A stretch of DNA of 64,000 bases from Permianibacter aggregans (GTDB lineage: Bacteria; Pseudomonadota; Gammaproteobacteria; Enterobacterales; Permianibacteraceae). The position numbers were made by a program, and so were the translations under genes. Below the pieces are notes generated by a model that worked only from the letters and a program-made list of their open reading frames with translations, made no database searches and was not told the DNA's origin. The stretch is from NCBI RefSeq assembly GCF_009756665.1, contig NZ_CP037953.1, positions 682,001-746,000 on the forward strand, in the 5' to 3' direction. This document shows, in pieces, positions 8,969 to 15,050 of the stretch; position 1 is the first letter of the stretch, and each line of letters starts with the position of its first letter.

Positions 8969-9172
8969 AAGCCATCTCAGTAATGTCTGGAGCTCGGCGA
9001 TCTGCGCGAATGTGGTGCTCGGAAAAATCCGCTGGGAGCGGATTTTCGTGGAGCCCGGAGGGTGAACCACATGGATGTGGTGAACAATCCTCATTTACTA
9101 TTTGTAAACTGCGGTTCCTCCGCTCCTATTCTCACACCTCACCTTCGCCCAGACTATTTTTGAGATGGCTTC
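8968..9172. mobile_element. 205-bp non-autonomous element (MITE-like), copy 1
   Basis: Begins GAAGCCATCTC and ends with the complement of GAAGCCATCTCAAAAATA, the same termini as the IS5-family element at 1886. TA (within CTAG) flanks both ends, consistent with target duplication. Internally there are small palindromes (for example around CCACATGGATGTGG) but no credible gene. An inverted copy of exactly the same length lies at 10537-10741; I count 18 mismatches and no gaps between them. Inserted directly at the end of the DUF4124-type gene and 114 bp before the thiolase gene. Confidence 0.9.
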
Positions 9173-9286
9173 TAGAAAGACACGGAATCAAGTCACCGCA
9201 GCGCGTTACGCCGCCGATTTGCCGACAGCCAGCGTTTTTGCGATGCTGCCTGGTATTGCTCAATTCAAATCGCACTAGGACACAAA

Positions 9287-10465
9287 ATGACTGATGTATT
9301 GATTGCAGGCGTAGGCATGGTGCCGTTCGTCAAACCGAGCATCGCTGAGCCTTATGATGTGATGGCCGTCAACGCCGCCAAAGCCGCGCTAAAAGACGCC
9401 GGCCTCCGCTACAACGATATTCAACAAGCTTATGTCGGTTATGTCTATGGCGACTCCACCGCCGGGCAACTGGCACTTTATCAAGTCGGCATGACCGGCA
9501 TTCCGATCATCAACGTCAACAACAATTGCTCCACCGGTTCCACTGCGCTGTACATGGCAAGGCAAGCCATCGAACACGGCATCGCCGATTGCGTATTGGT
9601 GCTCGGTTTCGAACAAATGAAAGCCGGCGCCATTGGCGAGCAATTTACCGACCGCCCTTCGCCGTTCCGCGAATTCGACAATCTCTGCAAAGAATTGGTT
9701 GATGTGGATTTGCCGCTGGCACTGCGTTATTTCGGCGGCGCTGGTCGCGAACACATGCAGCGCTACGGCACCAAACTCGAAACCTTCGCGAAAATTCGCG
9801 CCAAAGCCAGCCGCCATGCCGTACACAATCCGCTCGCGTTAATGCGCAAAGAAGTCACCACAGAACAAGTAATGGAAGACCCAGTATTATGGCCCGGCGT
9901 CATGACCCGAATGATGGCCTGCCCACCAACCTGTGGCGCTGCGGCAGCGATTTTAGTTTCCGAAAAATTCGCCCGCAAACATGGCATCAACTCAAAAGTA
10001 AAAATTCTGGCGCAAGCCATGGTCACCGACCTGCCAAGCACCTTCGGCGAAAAATCGATGATCAAATTGGTTGGCTTCGACATGAGCCAAAAAGCCGCGC
10101 AACAAGTGTATGAAGCGGCCGGCATCGGCCCCGACGACATAGACTTATGCGAGTTGCACGACTGCTTCGCGCAAAACGAATTGCTTACTTACGAAGCGCT
10201 CGACTTATGTCCAATCGGCGGCGCCGAAAAATTCGTCAACGACGGCGACAACACCTACGGCGGCAAATTCGTCACCAATCCTTCCGGTGGCTTATTGTCA
10301 AAAGGCCACCCACTTGGCGCCACCGGATTAGCGCAATGCTATGAAATCACTCACCAACTCCGCGGCAGCGCCGAACAACGGCAAGTACCCAACGCGAAGT
10401 TGGCCTTGCAACACAACCTGGGTTTGGGCGGTGCGTGTGTCGTGACCTTATATGGTTCGAATTAG
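9287..10465 (+). CDS. SCP2/SCPx-type thiolase (lipid-transfer protein family)
   Basis: A 392-aa thiolase-fold protein. The acylated Cys81 lies in NNNCSTGSTAL, His291 in ELHDCFAQNE (the HDxF motif that marks the SCP2 branch) and His341 in SKGHPLGATG, followed by GGACVVTLYG. The SCP2-type branch cleaves or forms 3-ketoacyl-CoA thioesters, often of branched or sterol side chains, and some members act without strong thiolase activity. No SCP2 carrier domain is fused and no acyl-CoA dehydrogenase, hydratase or MaoC gene is next to it, so the substrate is open. The gene is isolated between two inverted 205-bp mobile elements. It reads as intact. Family assignment is strong; reaction is inference. 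Confidence 0.9.
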   Translation: MTDVLIAGVGMVPFVKPSIAEPYDVMAVNAAKAALKDAGLRYNDIQQAYVGYVYGDSTAGQLALYQVGMTGIPIINVNNNCSTGSTALYMARQAIEHGIADCVLVLGFEQMKAGAIGEQFTDRPSPFREFDNLCKELVDVDLPLALRYFGGAGREHMQRYGTKLETFAKIRAKASRHAVHNPLALMRKEVTTEQVMEDPVLWPGVMTRMMACPPTCGAAAAILVSEKFARKHGINSKVKILAQAMVTDLPSTFGEKSMIKLVGFDMSQKAAQQVYEAAGIGPDDIDLCELHDCFAQNELLTYEALDLCPIGGAEKFVNDGDNTYGGKFVTNPSGGLLSKGHPLGATGLAQCYEITHQLRGSAEQRQVPNAKLALQHNLGLGGACVVTLYGSN

Positions 10466-10494
10466 GGTACTACTGACTGAGTTATCTGTATGTC

Positions 10495-10514
10495 ATACCC
10501 GCGCATGCGGGTAT
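10495..10514. repeat. Short palindrome, REP-like
   Basis: ATACCCGC-GCAT-GCGGGTAT, a perfect 8-bp stem. Similar palindromes with CCCGC/GCGGG arms occur at 10745-10764 and 14618-14637, all intergenic. It lies just after the thiolase stop and could act in transcript termination or stability. Confidence 0.6.
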
Positions 10515-10536
10515 CCAGAAGTATCAGAAATCACTG

Positions 10537-10741
10537 GAAGCCATCTCAAAAATAGTCTGGGCGATGGCGAGGTGCGTGAATAGGAGCGCAGGAACCGGAG
10601 TTTACAAGTAGTAAATGAGGATTGTTCGCCACATCCATGTGGCTCACCCTTCGGGCTACGCGAAAATCCGCTCCTGGCGGATTTTTCCGAGCACCGCATT
10701 CGCGCAGATCGCCGAGCTCCAGGCATTTTTGAGATGGCTTC
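10537..10741. mobile_element. 205-bp non-autonomous element (MITE-like), copy 2
   Basis: Inverted copy of the element at 8968-9172, same length, about 91% identical with no gaps. The end reads GAAGCCATCTCAAAAATA, matching the IS5-family element. Flanks are TG on the left and TA on the right, so no clean target duplication remains. It sits between two short CCCGC/GCGGG palindromes. With copy 1 it brackets the thiolase gene. Confidence 0.9.
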
Positions 10742-10744
10742 TAG

Positions 10745-10764
10745 GTTCCCGCCTCCGCGGGAAC
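10745..10764. repeat. Short palindrome, REP-like
   Basis: GTTCCCGC-CTCC-GCGGGAAC, a perfect 8-bp stem followed by GACGG. It shares arms and trailing sequence with the palindrome at 14618-14637 (followed by GACG), indicating a dispersed intergenic repeat. Confidence 0.65.
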
Positions 10765-10973
10765 GACGGATTAACTATTTTCGCCGTGTTTAGCACTTCC
10801 TTCGAATTAATTTCTGGTCTTTCCACTCAGAAAACTTGTGCATTTTTTATCCTTGAGGAAAGCTATTTCCCGTTACTCGTTCGCCCTGCTTACAAGGACA
10901 AACGAGTAGGCCAGTCAGTTTGCTTGGCCCTCGTGGGCCAAACCTGCTCGTCACAAGGTTACGTCTCACTCGC
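10765..10973. other. Spacer downstream of hipA with hairpins
   Basis: About 210 bp with no recognisable gene. It holds a perfect hairpin (TTGGCCC-TCGT-GGGCCAA at 10924-10941) and a looser inverted repeat around ACTCGTT near 10879-10912. The style resembles the hairpin chain at 14741-14906. One of these may end hipBA transcription, which runs leftwards, but none has a convincing T-run. Confidence 0.45.
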
Positions 10974-12287
10974 TCATTCCGCAGCAAGAGAAAACCGTCG
11001 AATAGTTTGCTCGCACCGCTGCTCAATCAGCTCAATAATGCGCCCGACCAACGCATTACCTACGAAGAGTCTTGCATTACCCGCCTGAACCTCGCGAGCG
11101 GTTTGTGGTAATGCGCTAGCAAACTCCAACAGCCGCTTCTTGGTTTGCGGTTTCGATAACCCAGCCGATTCGGCCAACTGCTCCCAATGTCGCGCTTGCA
11201 CTTCGCTGAATTTATACTTGCTACCAATTTTCATGGCCATCTTCGGCGTTAGTTCCGGGTACACCGCTGTTGACAATAAATCATAAGCCGGAGAGAGCAC
11301 CGCGGCGTGATTTGCGCGTTCAGCGGAATACAGCAGTGAAAAATTCTTGCCATGCGCATCATGGTTACCAATCAAGGCATTAAACATCACCTGGTCCAGC
11401 AATCGCAGAACCTGCGGCGCATTGGGGCGAGTAACACGCCGCACCAGCTCAAAGCACTGAGCCAAGTCCGGGCCACCTTCGTTTTGATACTTCATTTCCG
11501 GCACGACACCCAGCGCCTGGCAGAAATCTTCCTGGTGAACGCGCATTCTGTGCCCTTGCCCATCCACTACACGGTCGTAACGCGCAACCAATAAAAACGA
11601 ACGATTTGATATCGTGTGAATCGTCGCTTTGGCCACCGCAAGTTGCATCGCGTCAGCCAGCGCCATACAGAAACCTTCATTGATCACACTATCTTCAATG
11701 GCATCAATGGCATCAATGGCATCAATGGCATCAATGGCATCAATGGCAGGTTTCAAAATATGAGAGCTCGGTGTGCCATCGCGAGGCAAGCCAATTCGTT
11801 CACCATCAAACACCACCGGCAATTTATCTTGCGCACCGGCTAACGACAGTCGCAAACCGTCTCTGCCGGCCAGCATCGGCCGACGCGGTAATTCATCAAG
11901 AATGGCAATTACCTGCTTATCATCAAGCCATTCAACCTGAGCATCGTGGGCTGAATCCGGCAACGCGTGTCCGGGCGGCAGCAGCGCCACGGCCCCCGCG
12001 CAATCACCACCAAGACGATCCAGCAATGCAAAATCATTTTGGTCAGACACCTGAAACTGTTGCGCAATCAAACGACGCAACTGCCCTTCTGGCAACAAGC
12101 CGGCGAAAAAAGGGCGCACTTTTGCATCATCAAACGGTTCCGCTCGCAAAGGTAACGACGCCGACAAGGCAATCGCATTGGCACGTGAAAGCCACTCCGG
12201 CAGGTAAGCAAAATTTAGCCGGCCATCACTCATCGCCAAGGTGCCGACACATTCTTCAAAAAGCCATACCGCCAGTTCATGCGCCAT
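10974..12287 (-). CDS. hipA: HipA-family serine/threonine kinase toxin
   Basis: The start MAHELAVWLFEE at 12287 overlaps the end of hipB by 11 nt, the usual hipBA arrangement; an in-frame start at 12305 is possible. The 437-aa protein has the N-terminal HipA subdomain, then GRDGLRLSLAGAQDKLPVV, the ATP-binding Lys in SHILKP, the catalytic motif LIGNHDAHGKNFSLL and the metal-binding SPAYDLLST. Known HipA kinases phosphorylate a target such as glutamyl-tRNA synthetase and cause growth arrest; HipB neutralises them. Between the SHILKP strand and SVINEGFCMALA, a loop consists of an Asp-Ala-Ile tandem repeat encoded by a 9-bp repeat. All kinase motifs look intact; whether the repeat affects activity is unknown. 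Confidence 0.93.
   Translation of the reverse strand: MAHELAVWLFEECVGTLAMSDGRLNFAYLPEWLSRANAIALSASLPLRAEPFDDAKVRPFFAGLLPEGQLRRLIAQQFQVSDQNDFALLDRLGGDCAGAVALLPPGHALPDSAHDAQVEWLDDKQVIAILDELPRRPMLAGRDGLRLSLAGAQDKLPVVFDGERIGLPRDGTPSSHILKPAIDAIDAIDAIDAIDAIEDSVINEGFCMALADAMQLAVAKATIHTISNRSFLLVARYDRVVDGQGHRMRVHQEDFCQALGVVPEMKYQNEGGPDLAQCFELVRRVTRPNAPQVLRLLDQVMFNALIGNHDAHGKNFSLLYSAERANHAAVLSPAYDLLSTAVYPELTPKMAMKIGSKYKFSEVQARHWEQLAESAGLSKPQTKKRLLEFASALPQTAREVQAGNARLFVGNALVGRIIELIEQRCEQTIRRFSLAAE
11695..11745. repeat. 9-bp tandem repeat inside hipA
   Basis: Five full copies of GCATCAATG at 11701-11745, preceded by a partial copy (TCAATG) at 11695-11700. On the coding strand it reads as repeated Ile-Asp-Ala. 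The unit is a multiple of three, so copy-number change alters loop length without shifting the frame. Confidence 0.95.
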
Positions 12288-12537
12288 GCTGATCCGCCTC
12301 ATCATGGTTACCGTCAGCGCCGGAAGGCAAACCAGTCAACTGAACTTCGCCACCCAGCGCATCAATAACGCGCAGCACGTTTTCCAGCCGCAACGTCGGC
12401 TTGCCAGCCTCCAGGTCAACGATAAAACGCACGCCTACCCCGGCAGCCAAGGCCAGTTGGGGTTGGGTCAGTGATAAATGCTTGCGGGCAGCGCGAAGCG
12501 CGCTACCAAGCTGCTCAGCGGTTCGAATAATGGTCAT
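12277..12537 (-). CDS. hipB: HipB-type antitoxin, HTH repressor
   Basis: An 86-aa protein with an XRE-type helix-turn-helix (GSALRAARKHLSLTQPQLALAAGVGVRFIVDLEAGK), then a short dimerisation strand (VQLTGLP). This matches HipB antitoxins, which bind HipA and repress the operon. GAGG lies upstream of the ATG. The C-terminus overlaps the hipA start by 11 nt, implying translational coupling. Upstream are three near-identical palindromes, the likely operators. The tail (DGNHDEADQHGA) could be the flexible end that proteases act on in HipB, but that is inference. Confidence 0.92.
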   Translation of the reverse strand: MTIIRTAEQLGSALRAARKHLSLTQPQLALAAGVGVRFIVDLEAGKPTLRLENVLRVIDALGGEVQLTGLPSGADGNHDEADQHGA

Positions 12538-12548
12538 AGCGGCCTCTA

Positions 12549-12564
12549 TTTCCCGTTCGGGAAA
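12549..12564. promoter_or_regulatory. Putative HipB operator 1
   Basis: TTTCCCGTTCGGGAAA, a palindrome with one central mismatch, 12 bp upstream of the hipB start codon. Two nearly identical sites follow at 50-bp spacing. Confidence 0.8.
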
Positions 12565-12598
12565 TTATTGGCTAAAATAGACAGATTCGCAATATAAA

Positions 12599-12614
12599 TT
12601 TCCCGATCGGGAAA
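12599..12614. promoter_or_regulatory. Putative HipB operator 2
   Basis: TTTCCCGATCGGGAAA, a perfect 16-bp palindrome; its centre is 50 bp from that of operator 1. Confidence 0.8.
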
Positions 12615-12647
12615 TTATCAAAGCAAAAAACCACCTATGGCGCGCAT

Positions 12648-12663
12648 TTTCCCGATCGGGAAA
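12648..12663. promoter_or_regulatory. Putative HipB operator 3
   Basis: TTTCCCGATCGGGAAA, identical to operator 2, with its centre 49 bp away. About five helical turns between centres places the three sites on roughly the same face of the DNA, which suits cooperative binding or looping. Confidence 0.8.
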
Positions 12664-12803
12664 TTTAAAAAAAGAAAAGCAAGTGAAATCAAACGCCAAC
12701 TGAAACAGACGCTTCAATCGGAGTAACCTATTTTGGTAGTGATCTTGCCCCCAATTCCCGGACACCCGGCTAAGAGAGTAATCTCTGAACCCTGAGGTGA
12801 TTC

Positions 12804-13103
12804 ATGAATTCGAAAATGGTTAAAAAAGCAGCATCCCGTAAAACCTATACCCCCCAGTTCAAAGAGCAAGCGCTGGAACTGGCCAAGAAACATGGTGTTC
12901 CCAAGGCGGCGCAAGATCTGGGGATCTCGGAGCAAGCGCTCTACGGTTGGCGTACTAAACGCAAGCAAACCGGGCAATCATTTGAGGAACAGAAGCTTCA
13001 ACAGGCGGAAATGGCGCGGCTCAAGCGCGACAATGCTCGCCTGGAAGAGGAAGTAGCCTTCTTAAAAAAGGCGGCAGCGTACTTCGCGAAACAACCGAAG
13101 TGA
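12804..13103 (+). CDS. IS3-family transposase OrfA
   Basis: A 99-aa protein with an N-terminal helix-turn-helix (YTPQFKEQALELAKKHG, GISEQALYGWRTKRK) and a C-terminal leucine-zipper-like helix (QQAEMARLKRDNARLEEEVA) that ends KKAAAYFAKQPK. These are the DNA-binding and multimerisation parts of IS3 transposases. The conserved A-AAA-AAG slippery site lies in phase at 13064-13070, so a fraction of ribosomes should shift to the orfB frame and make the OrfAB fusion. Confidence 0.93.
   Translation: MNSKMVKKAASRKTYTPQFKEQALELAKKHGVPKAAQDLGISEQALYGWRTKRKQTGQSFEEQKLQQAEMARLKRDNARLEEEVAFLKKAAAYFAKQPK
13064..13070 (+). other. Programmed -1 frameshift heptamer
   Basis: AAAAAAG read as A-AAA-AAG in the orfA frame (codons TTA AAA AAG at 13062-13070). 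This is the standard IS3-family signal, about 30 nt before the orfA stop. The orfB frame is -1 relative to orfA, as required. Confidence 0.9.
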
Positions 13104-13960
13104 AGTACGCGATGATCCGGCAACACGAATCGGAATTTGGTATCAGCATGATGTGCCGGCTGCTTGAGGTTTCGCGCGGAAACTATTACGAGCACAAACG
13201 TCGTAAGCCATCCACACGGCAACAGGAAAATGAGGCGCTGACTGACGCCATCAAGAAGGCGTTTGAGGCGGAGAAAGGCCGTGCAGGAGCTCCACGCGTT
13301 ACCGAAGCATTGCGCGACGATGGCAAACGAGTGAGCCGCAAGCGCGTCGCCAAAATCATGCGCCAAAACGGTTTGCGGGCAAAGGCGGCGAAGAAGTTCA
13401 AAGCGACCACCAACAGCAATCACAACCTTGCTGTTGCTGAAAATTTACTGGAGCAAAATTTCGAAGCTGACGCGCCAGATCAGAAGTATGTGGCGGACAT
13501 CACCTATATCTGGACGGACGAAGGCTGGTTGTATTTGGCTGTTGTTCTCGATCTCTATTCACGCATGGTGATTGGCTGGGCAATGTCGGAGCGTATGACG
13601 TCGAAATTAGTGTGCGATGCATTGCGGATGGCGCTATTTCGTCGCAAACATCCATCTGGCGTGATCGTTCATTCTGATCGTGGCAGTCAATATTGCAGTC
13701 ATGATCATCGACAACTATTGCGCGAAAACAACTTGATTTGCAGCATGAGCAAGAAAGGCGATTGCTACGACAATGCTGCGATGGAAAGCTGGAATCATAG
13801 TTTCAAAGTCGAAGCCATTCATGGTGAACGATTTGCCACGCGAGCCGGCGCCAAGGAACATGTGTTCGAATATATTGAAGGGTATTACAATCGCCAGCGC
13901 CGTCATTCGAAACTCGGCTATTTGAGCCCTGTGGCGTTTGAGGCTAAAAAAGTCGCTTAG
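13100..13960 (+). CDS. IS3-family transposase OrfB (DDE integrase domain)
   Basis: A 286-aa frame with GTG at 13100, overlapping the orfA stop by 4 nt. It contains an HTH_21-like region (GAPRVTEALRDDGKRVSRKRV), then the rve integrase core with the three acidic residues: Asp in VADITYIWT, Asp in VIVHSDRGSQYCS, and Glu in CYDNAAMESWNHSFK. It ends NRQRRHSKLGYLSPVAFE, the typical IS3 tail. Nothing suggests inactivation. The active enzyme is normally the OrfAB fusion made by frameshifting. Confidence 0.95.
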   Translation: MKYAMIRQHESEFGISMMCRLLEVSRGNYYEHKRRKPSTRQQENEALTDAIKKAFEAEKGRAGAPRVTEALRDDGKRVSRKRVAKIMRQNGLRAKAAKKFKATTNSNHNLAVAENLLEQNFEADAPDQKYVADITYIWTDEGWLYLAVVLDLYSRMVIGWAMSERMTSKLVCDALRMALFRRKHPSGVIVHSDRGSQYCSHDHRQLLRENNLICSMSKKGDCYDNAAMESWNHSFKVEAIHGERFATRAGAKEHVFEYIEGYYNRQRRHSKLGYLSPVAFEAKKVA

Positions 13961-13990
13961 CCAGTTGTCCGGAAAAGCGGGGCAAGATCA

Positions 13991-14042
<52 letters not shown>

Positions 14043-14091
14043 GGCGCTGAATTCGGAGGCCAGTAGAAAGCCCCGGTTTCAGCGGACGCGC

Positions 14092-14120
14092 ATGATACAA
14101 GAAAAGGGGTGGGGTGAAAA
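14092..14120 (-). promoter_or_regulatory. Probable sigma-70 promoter of the tRNA-Pro remnant
   Basis: Minus strand: -35 TTTTCA (14115-14120), 17-bp spacer, -10 TATCAT (14092-14097), then a GC-rich discriminator (GCGCGTCC) as at stable-RNA promoters. It would now transcribe the tRNA remnant and run antisense into the IS3 element. Confidence 0.55.
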
Positions 14121-14186
14121 ATGGAAGTTGGGGGTTGGGGCGACGCTTGGGCGTTGGAGCGTGTGAAAGATTCTACCCCTCCCTAG

Positions 14187-14208
14187 CCCTCCCCTTGGCA
14201 GGGGAGGG
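14187..14208. terminator. Hairpin downstream of fmdB
   Basis: CCCTCCCC-TTGGCA-GGGGAGGG, an 8-bp GC-only stem 11 bp after the fmdB stop codon (fmdB reads leftwards). There is no strong T-run, so it may be a terminator or a dispersed intergenic repeat. Confidence 0.5.
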
Positions 14209-14218
14209 AACTTGAGGA

Positions 14219-14500
14219 TTACTCGGCACTTCCCGCGCAGGCGGTGGCGCAGGCTGGGGCGCCGCAGCCGCCGGTGTCGCTGCTGCTCGATTCGGATTTG
14301 GATTCGGTTTTCTTGGAGCCACCTTTGAAGTCGGTGACGTACCAGCCGGAGCCTTTTAGCTGGAAGCCGGCAGCGGAGATGAGTTTTTTCAGGCTTGGTT
14401 TTTCGCAGGCTGGGCAATCGGTGAGTTCCGGGTCAGACATTTTTTGCAGCTTTTCCAGCGCGTGGCCACAATCGTCGCAGCGATATTCATAGATAGGCAT
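14219..14500 (-). CDS. FmdB-type zinc ribbon protein
   Basis: A 93-aa protein that opens MPIYEYRCDDCGHALEKLQK. Cys8/Cys11 and Cys29/Cys32 form the CxxC pairs of the FmdB/CxxC_CxxC_SSSS zinc ribbon. The motif LKGSGWYVTDF and a Ser/Lys/Gly-rich tail with extra cysteines (GGCGAPACATAC) follow. Members are called putative regulatory proteins after FmdB of methylotrophs, but the role is not established; in many proteobacteria the gene lies before aspS. Here it stands alone, divergent from proS across a 550-bp repeat-rich spacer. Confidence 0.88.
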   Translation of the reverse strand: MPIYEYRCDDCGHALEKLQKMSDPELTDCPACEKPSLKKLISAAGFQLKGSGWYVTDFKGGSKKTESKSESSSSDTGGCGAPACATACAGSAE

Positions 14501-14617
14501 GGGCGTTCACTCCAAAAATCAGCCTGGATGCAGACCCCGATATCGGGTCGGGGCGCGGATTTTAAAGAGGGTTTGGCTGGTTGAAAAGTGTTCAGATGGA
14601 ATTTCTGATGGAACTGG

Positions 14618-14637
14618 ATTCCCGCCTACGCGGGAAT
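14618..14637. repeat. Short palindrome, REP-like
   Basis: ATTCCCGC-CTAC-GCGGGAAT followed by GACGACG. It has the same design as 10745-10764 and 10495-10514. Confidence 0.65.
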
Positions 14638-14740
14638 GACGACGAAGTGACTTCAAGTAACGGCTTGCGAGCTTATAGAACCCCTCACCCCACCCCATTC
14701 ACTCGTGCCTTCTGCCCCACAGGGATTTGGGAAATGCCGT

Positions 14741-14906
14741 AAAGCGTTGGGAACGCTTTCGGCCATGGCACTCACCCTTCGGGCGACTTCGCCGTGCACA
14801 AAATTGTCAGGAACAATTTTGAGGCTCAGCCCCGCATCAAGCGGGTTTGGTCCAAGGAAGGACCAAACAAACTGGCTGTCCTGCCAGTTTGTCCCCGCAC
14901 GCGGGG
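14741..14906. repeat. Chain of six consecutive perfect hairpins between fmdB and proS
   Basis: Stems lie at 14741-14748/14752-14759, 14800-14807/14813-14820, 14831-14835/14841-14845, 14845-14853/14860-14868, 14869-14876/14883-14890 and 14893-14898/14901-14906. Their arms are unrelated to each other (AAAGCGTT, AAAATTGT, CCCGC, GTTTGGTCC, AAACTGGC, CCCCGC) and loops are 2-6 nt. The surrounding CCCTCACCCC (near 14683) and GGGGCGAGGG (near 14903) form a looser outer pair. No protein-coding frame here is convincing. It could be an intergenic repeat element, a structured RNA or a site of DNA extrusion; I cannot decide. Confidence 0.7.
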
Positions 14907-14930
14907 CGAGGGTGCACTCGTTTGCTAATT

Positions 14931-14959
14931 TAGACGTCATCGGGCGGCCTTGTTAGAAT
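14931..14959 (+). promoter_or_regulatory. Probable proS promoter
   Basis: -35-like TAGACG (14931-14936), 17-bp spacer, -10 TAGAAT (14954-14959), about 90 bp before the proS start and just after the hairpin chain. Partial match to sigma-70 consensus. Confidence 0.45.
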
Positions 14960-15050
14960 GCCTGCCCTTTTGTGAAAGCCCGGCGCCGAGCATCTTCTAT
15001 GCTTGAAAGGCCAGGAATGACAGATTCAACACCGATAACAGGAAGTCTTC

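Larger units (their letters stand above)
12740..13990 (+). mobile_element. IS3-family insertion sequence (1251 bp)
   Basis: The ends are imperfect 25-bp inverted repeats: left TGATCTTGCCCC...CCGGACA at 12740-12764, and right complement TGATCTTGCCCC...CCGGACA at 13966-13990, with TG...CA tips as in IS3 elements. It carries orfA and orfB in overlapping frames. No 3-bp target duplication is present (TAG on the left, CCG on the right). The right end abuts a tRNA-Pro fragment whose other half is not on the left side, so a deletion or recombination followed the insertion. Confidence 0.92.

Noticed and set aside
8983-9294. Frame shared by the two 205-bp elements (8983-9294 plus; 10493-10726 minus)
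   Set aside because: The similarity of the two translations follows from DNA identity of the elements. The frames run out past the element ends into unrelated sequence, have no ribosome-binding site and match no family.
14531-14556. Missing tRNA-Pro 3' half near GGGTCGGGGCG
   Set aside because: The match to an acceptor end is short and no T-arm follows; the sequence is better explained by a small ACCCCGATATCGGGT palindrome.
14741-14906. CRISPR array in the hairpin cluster
   Set aside because: The inverted repeats differ from one another in sequence, there is no direct repeat with spacers, and there are no cas genes.
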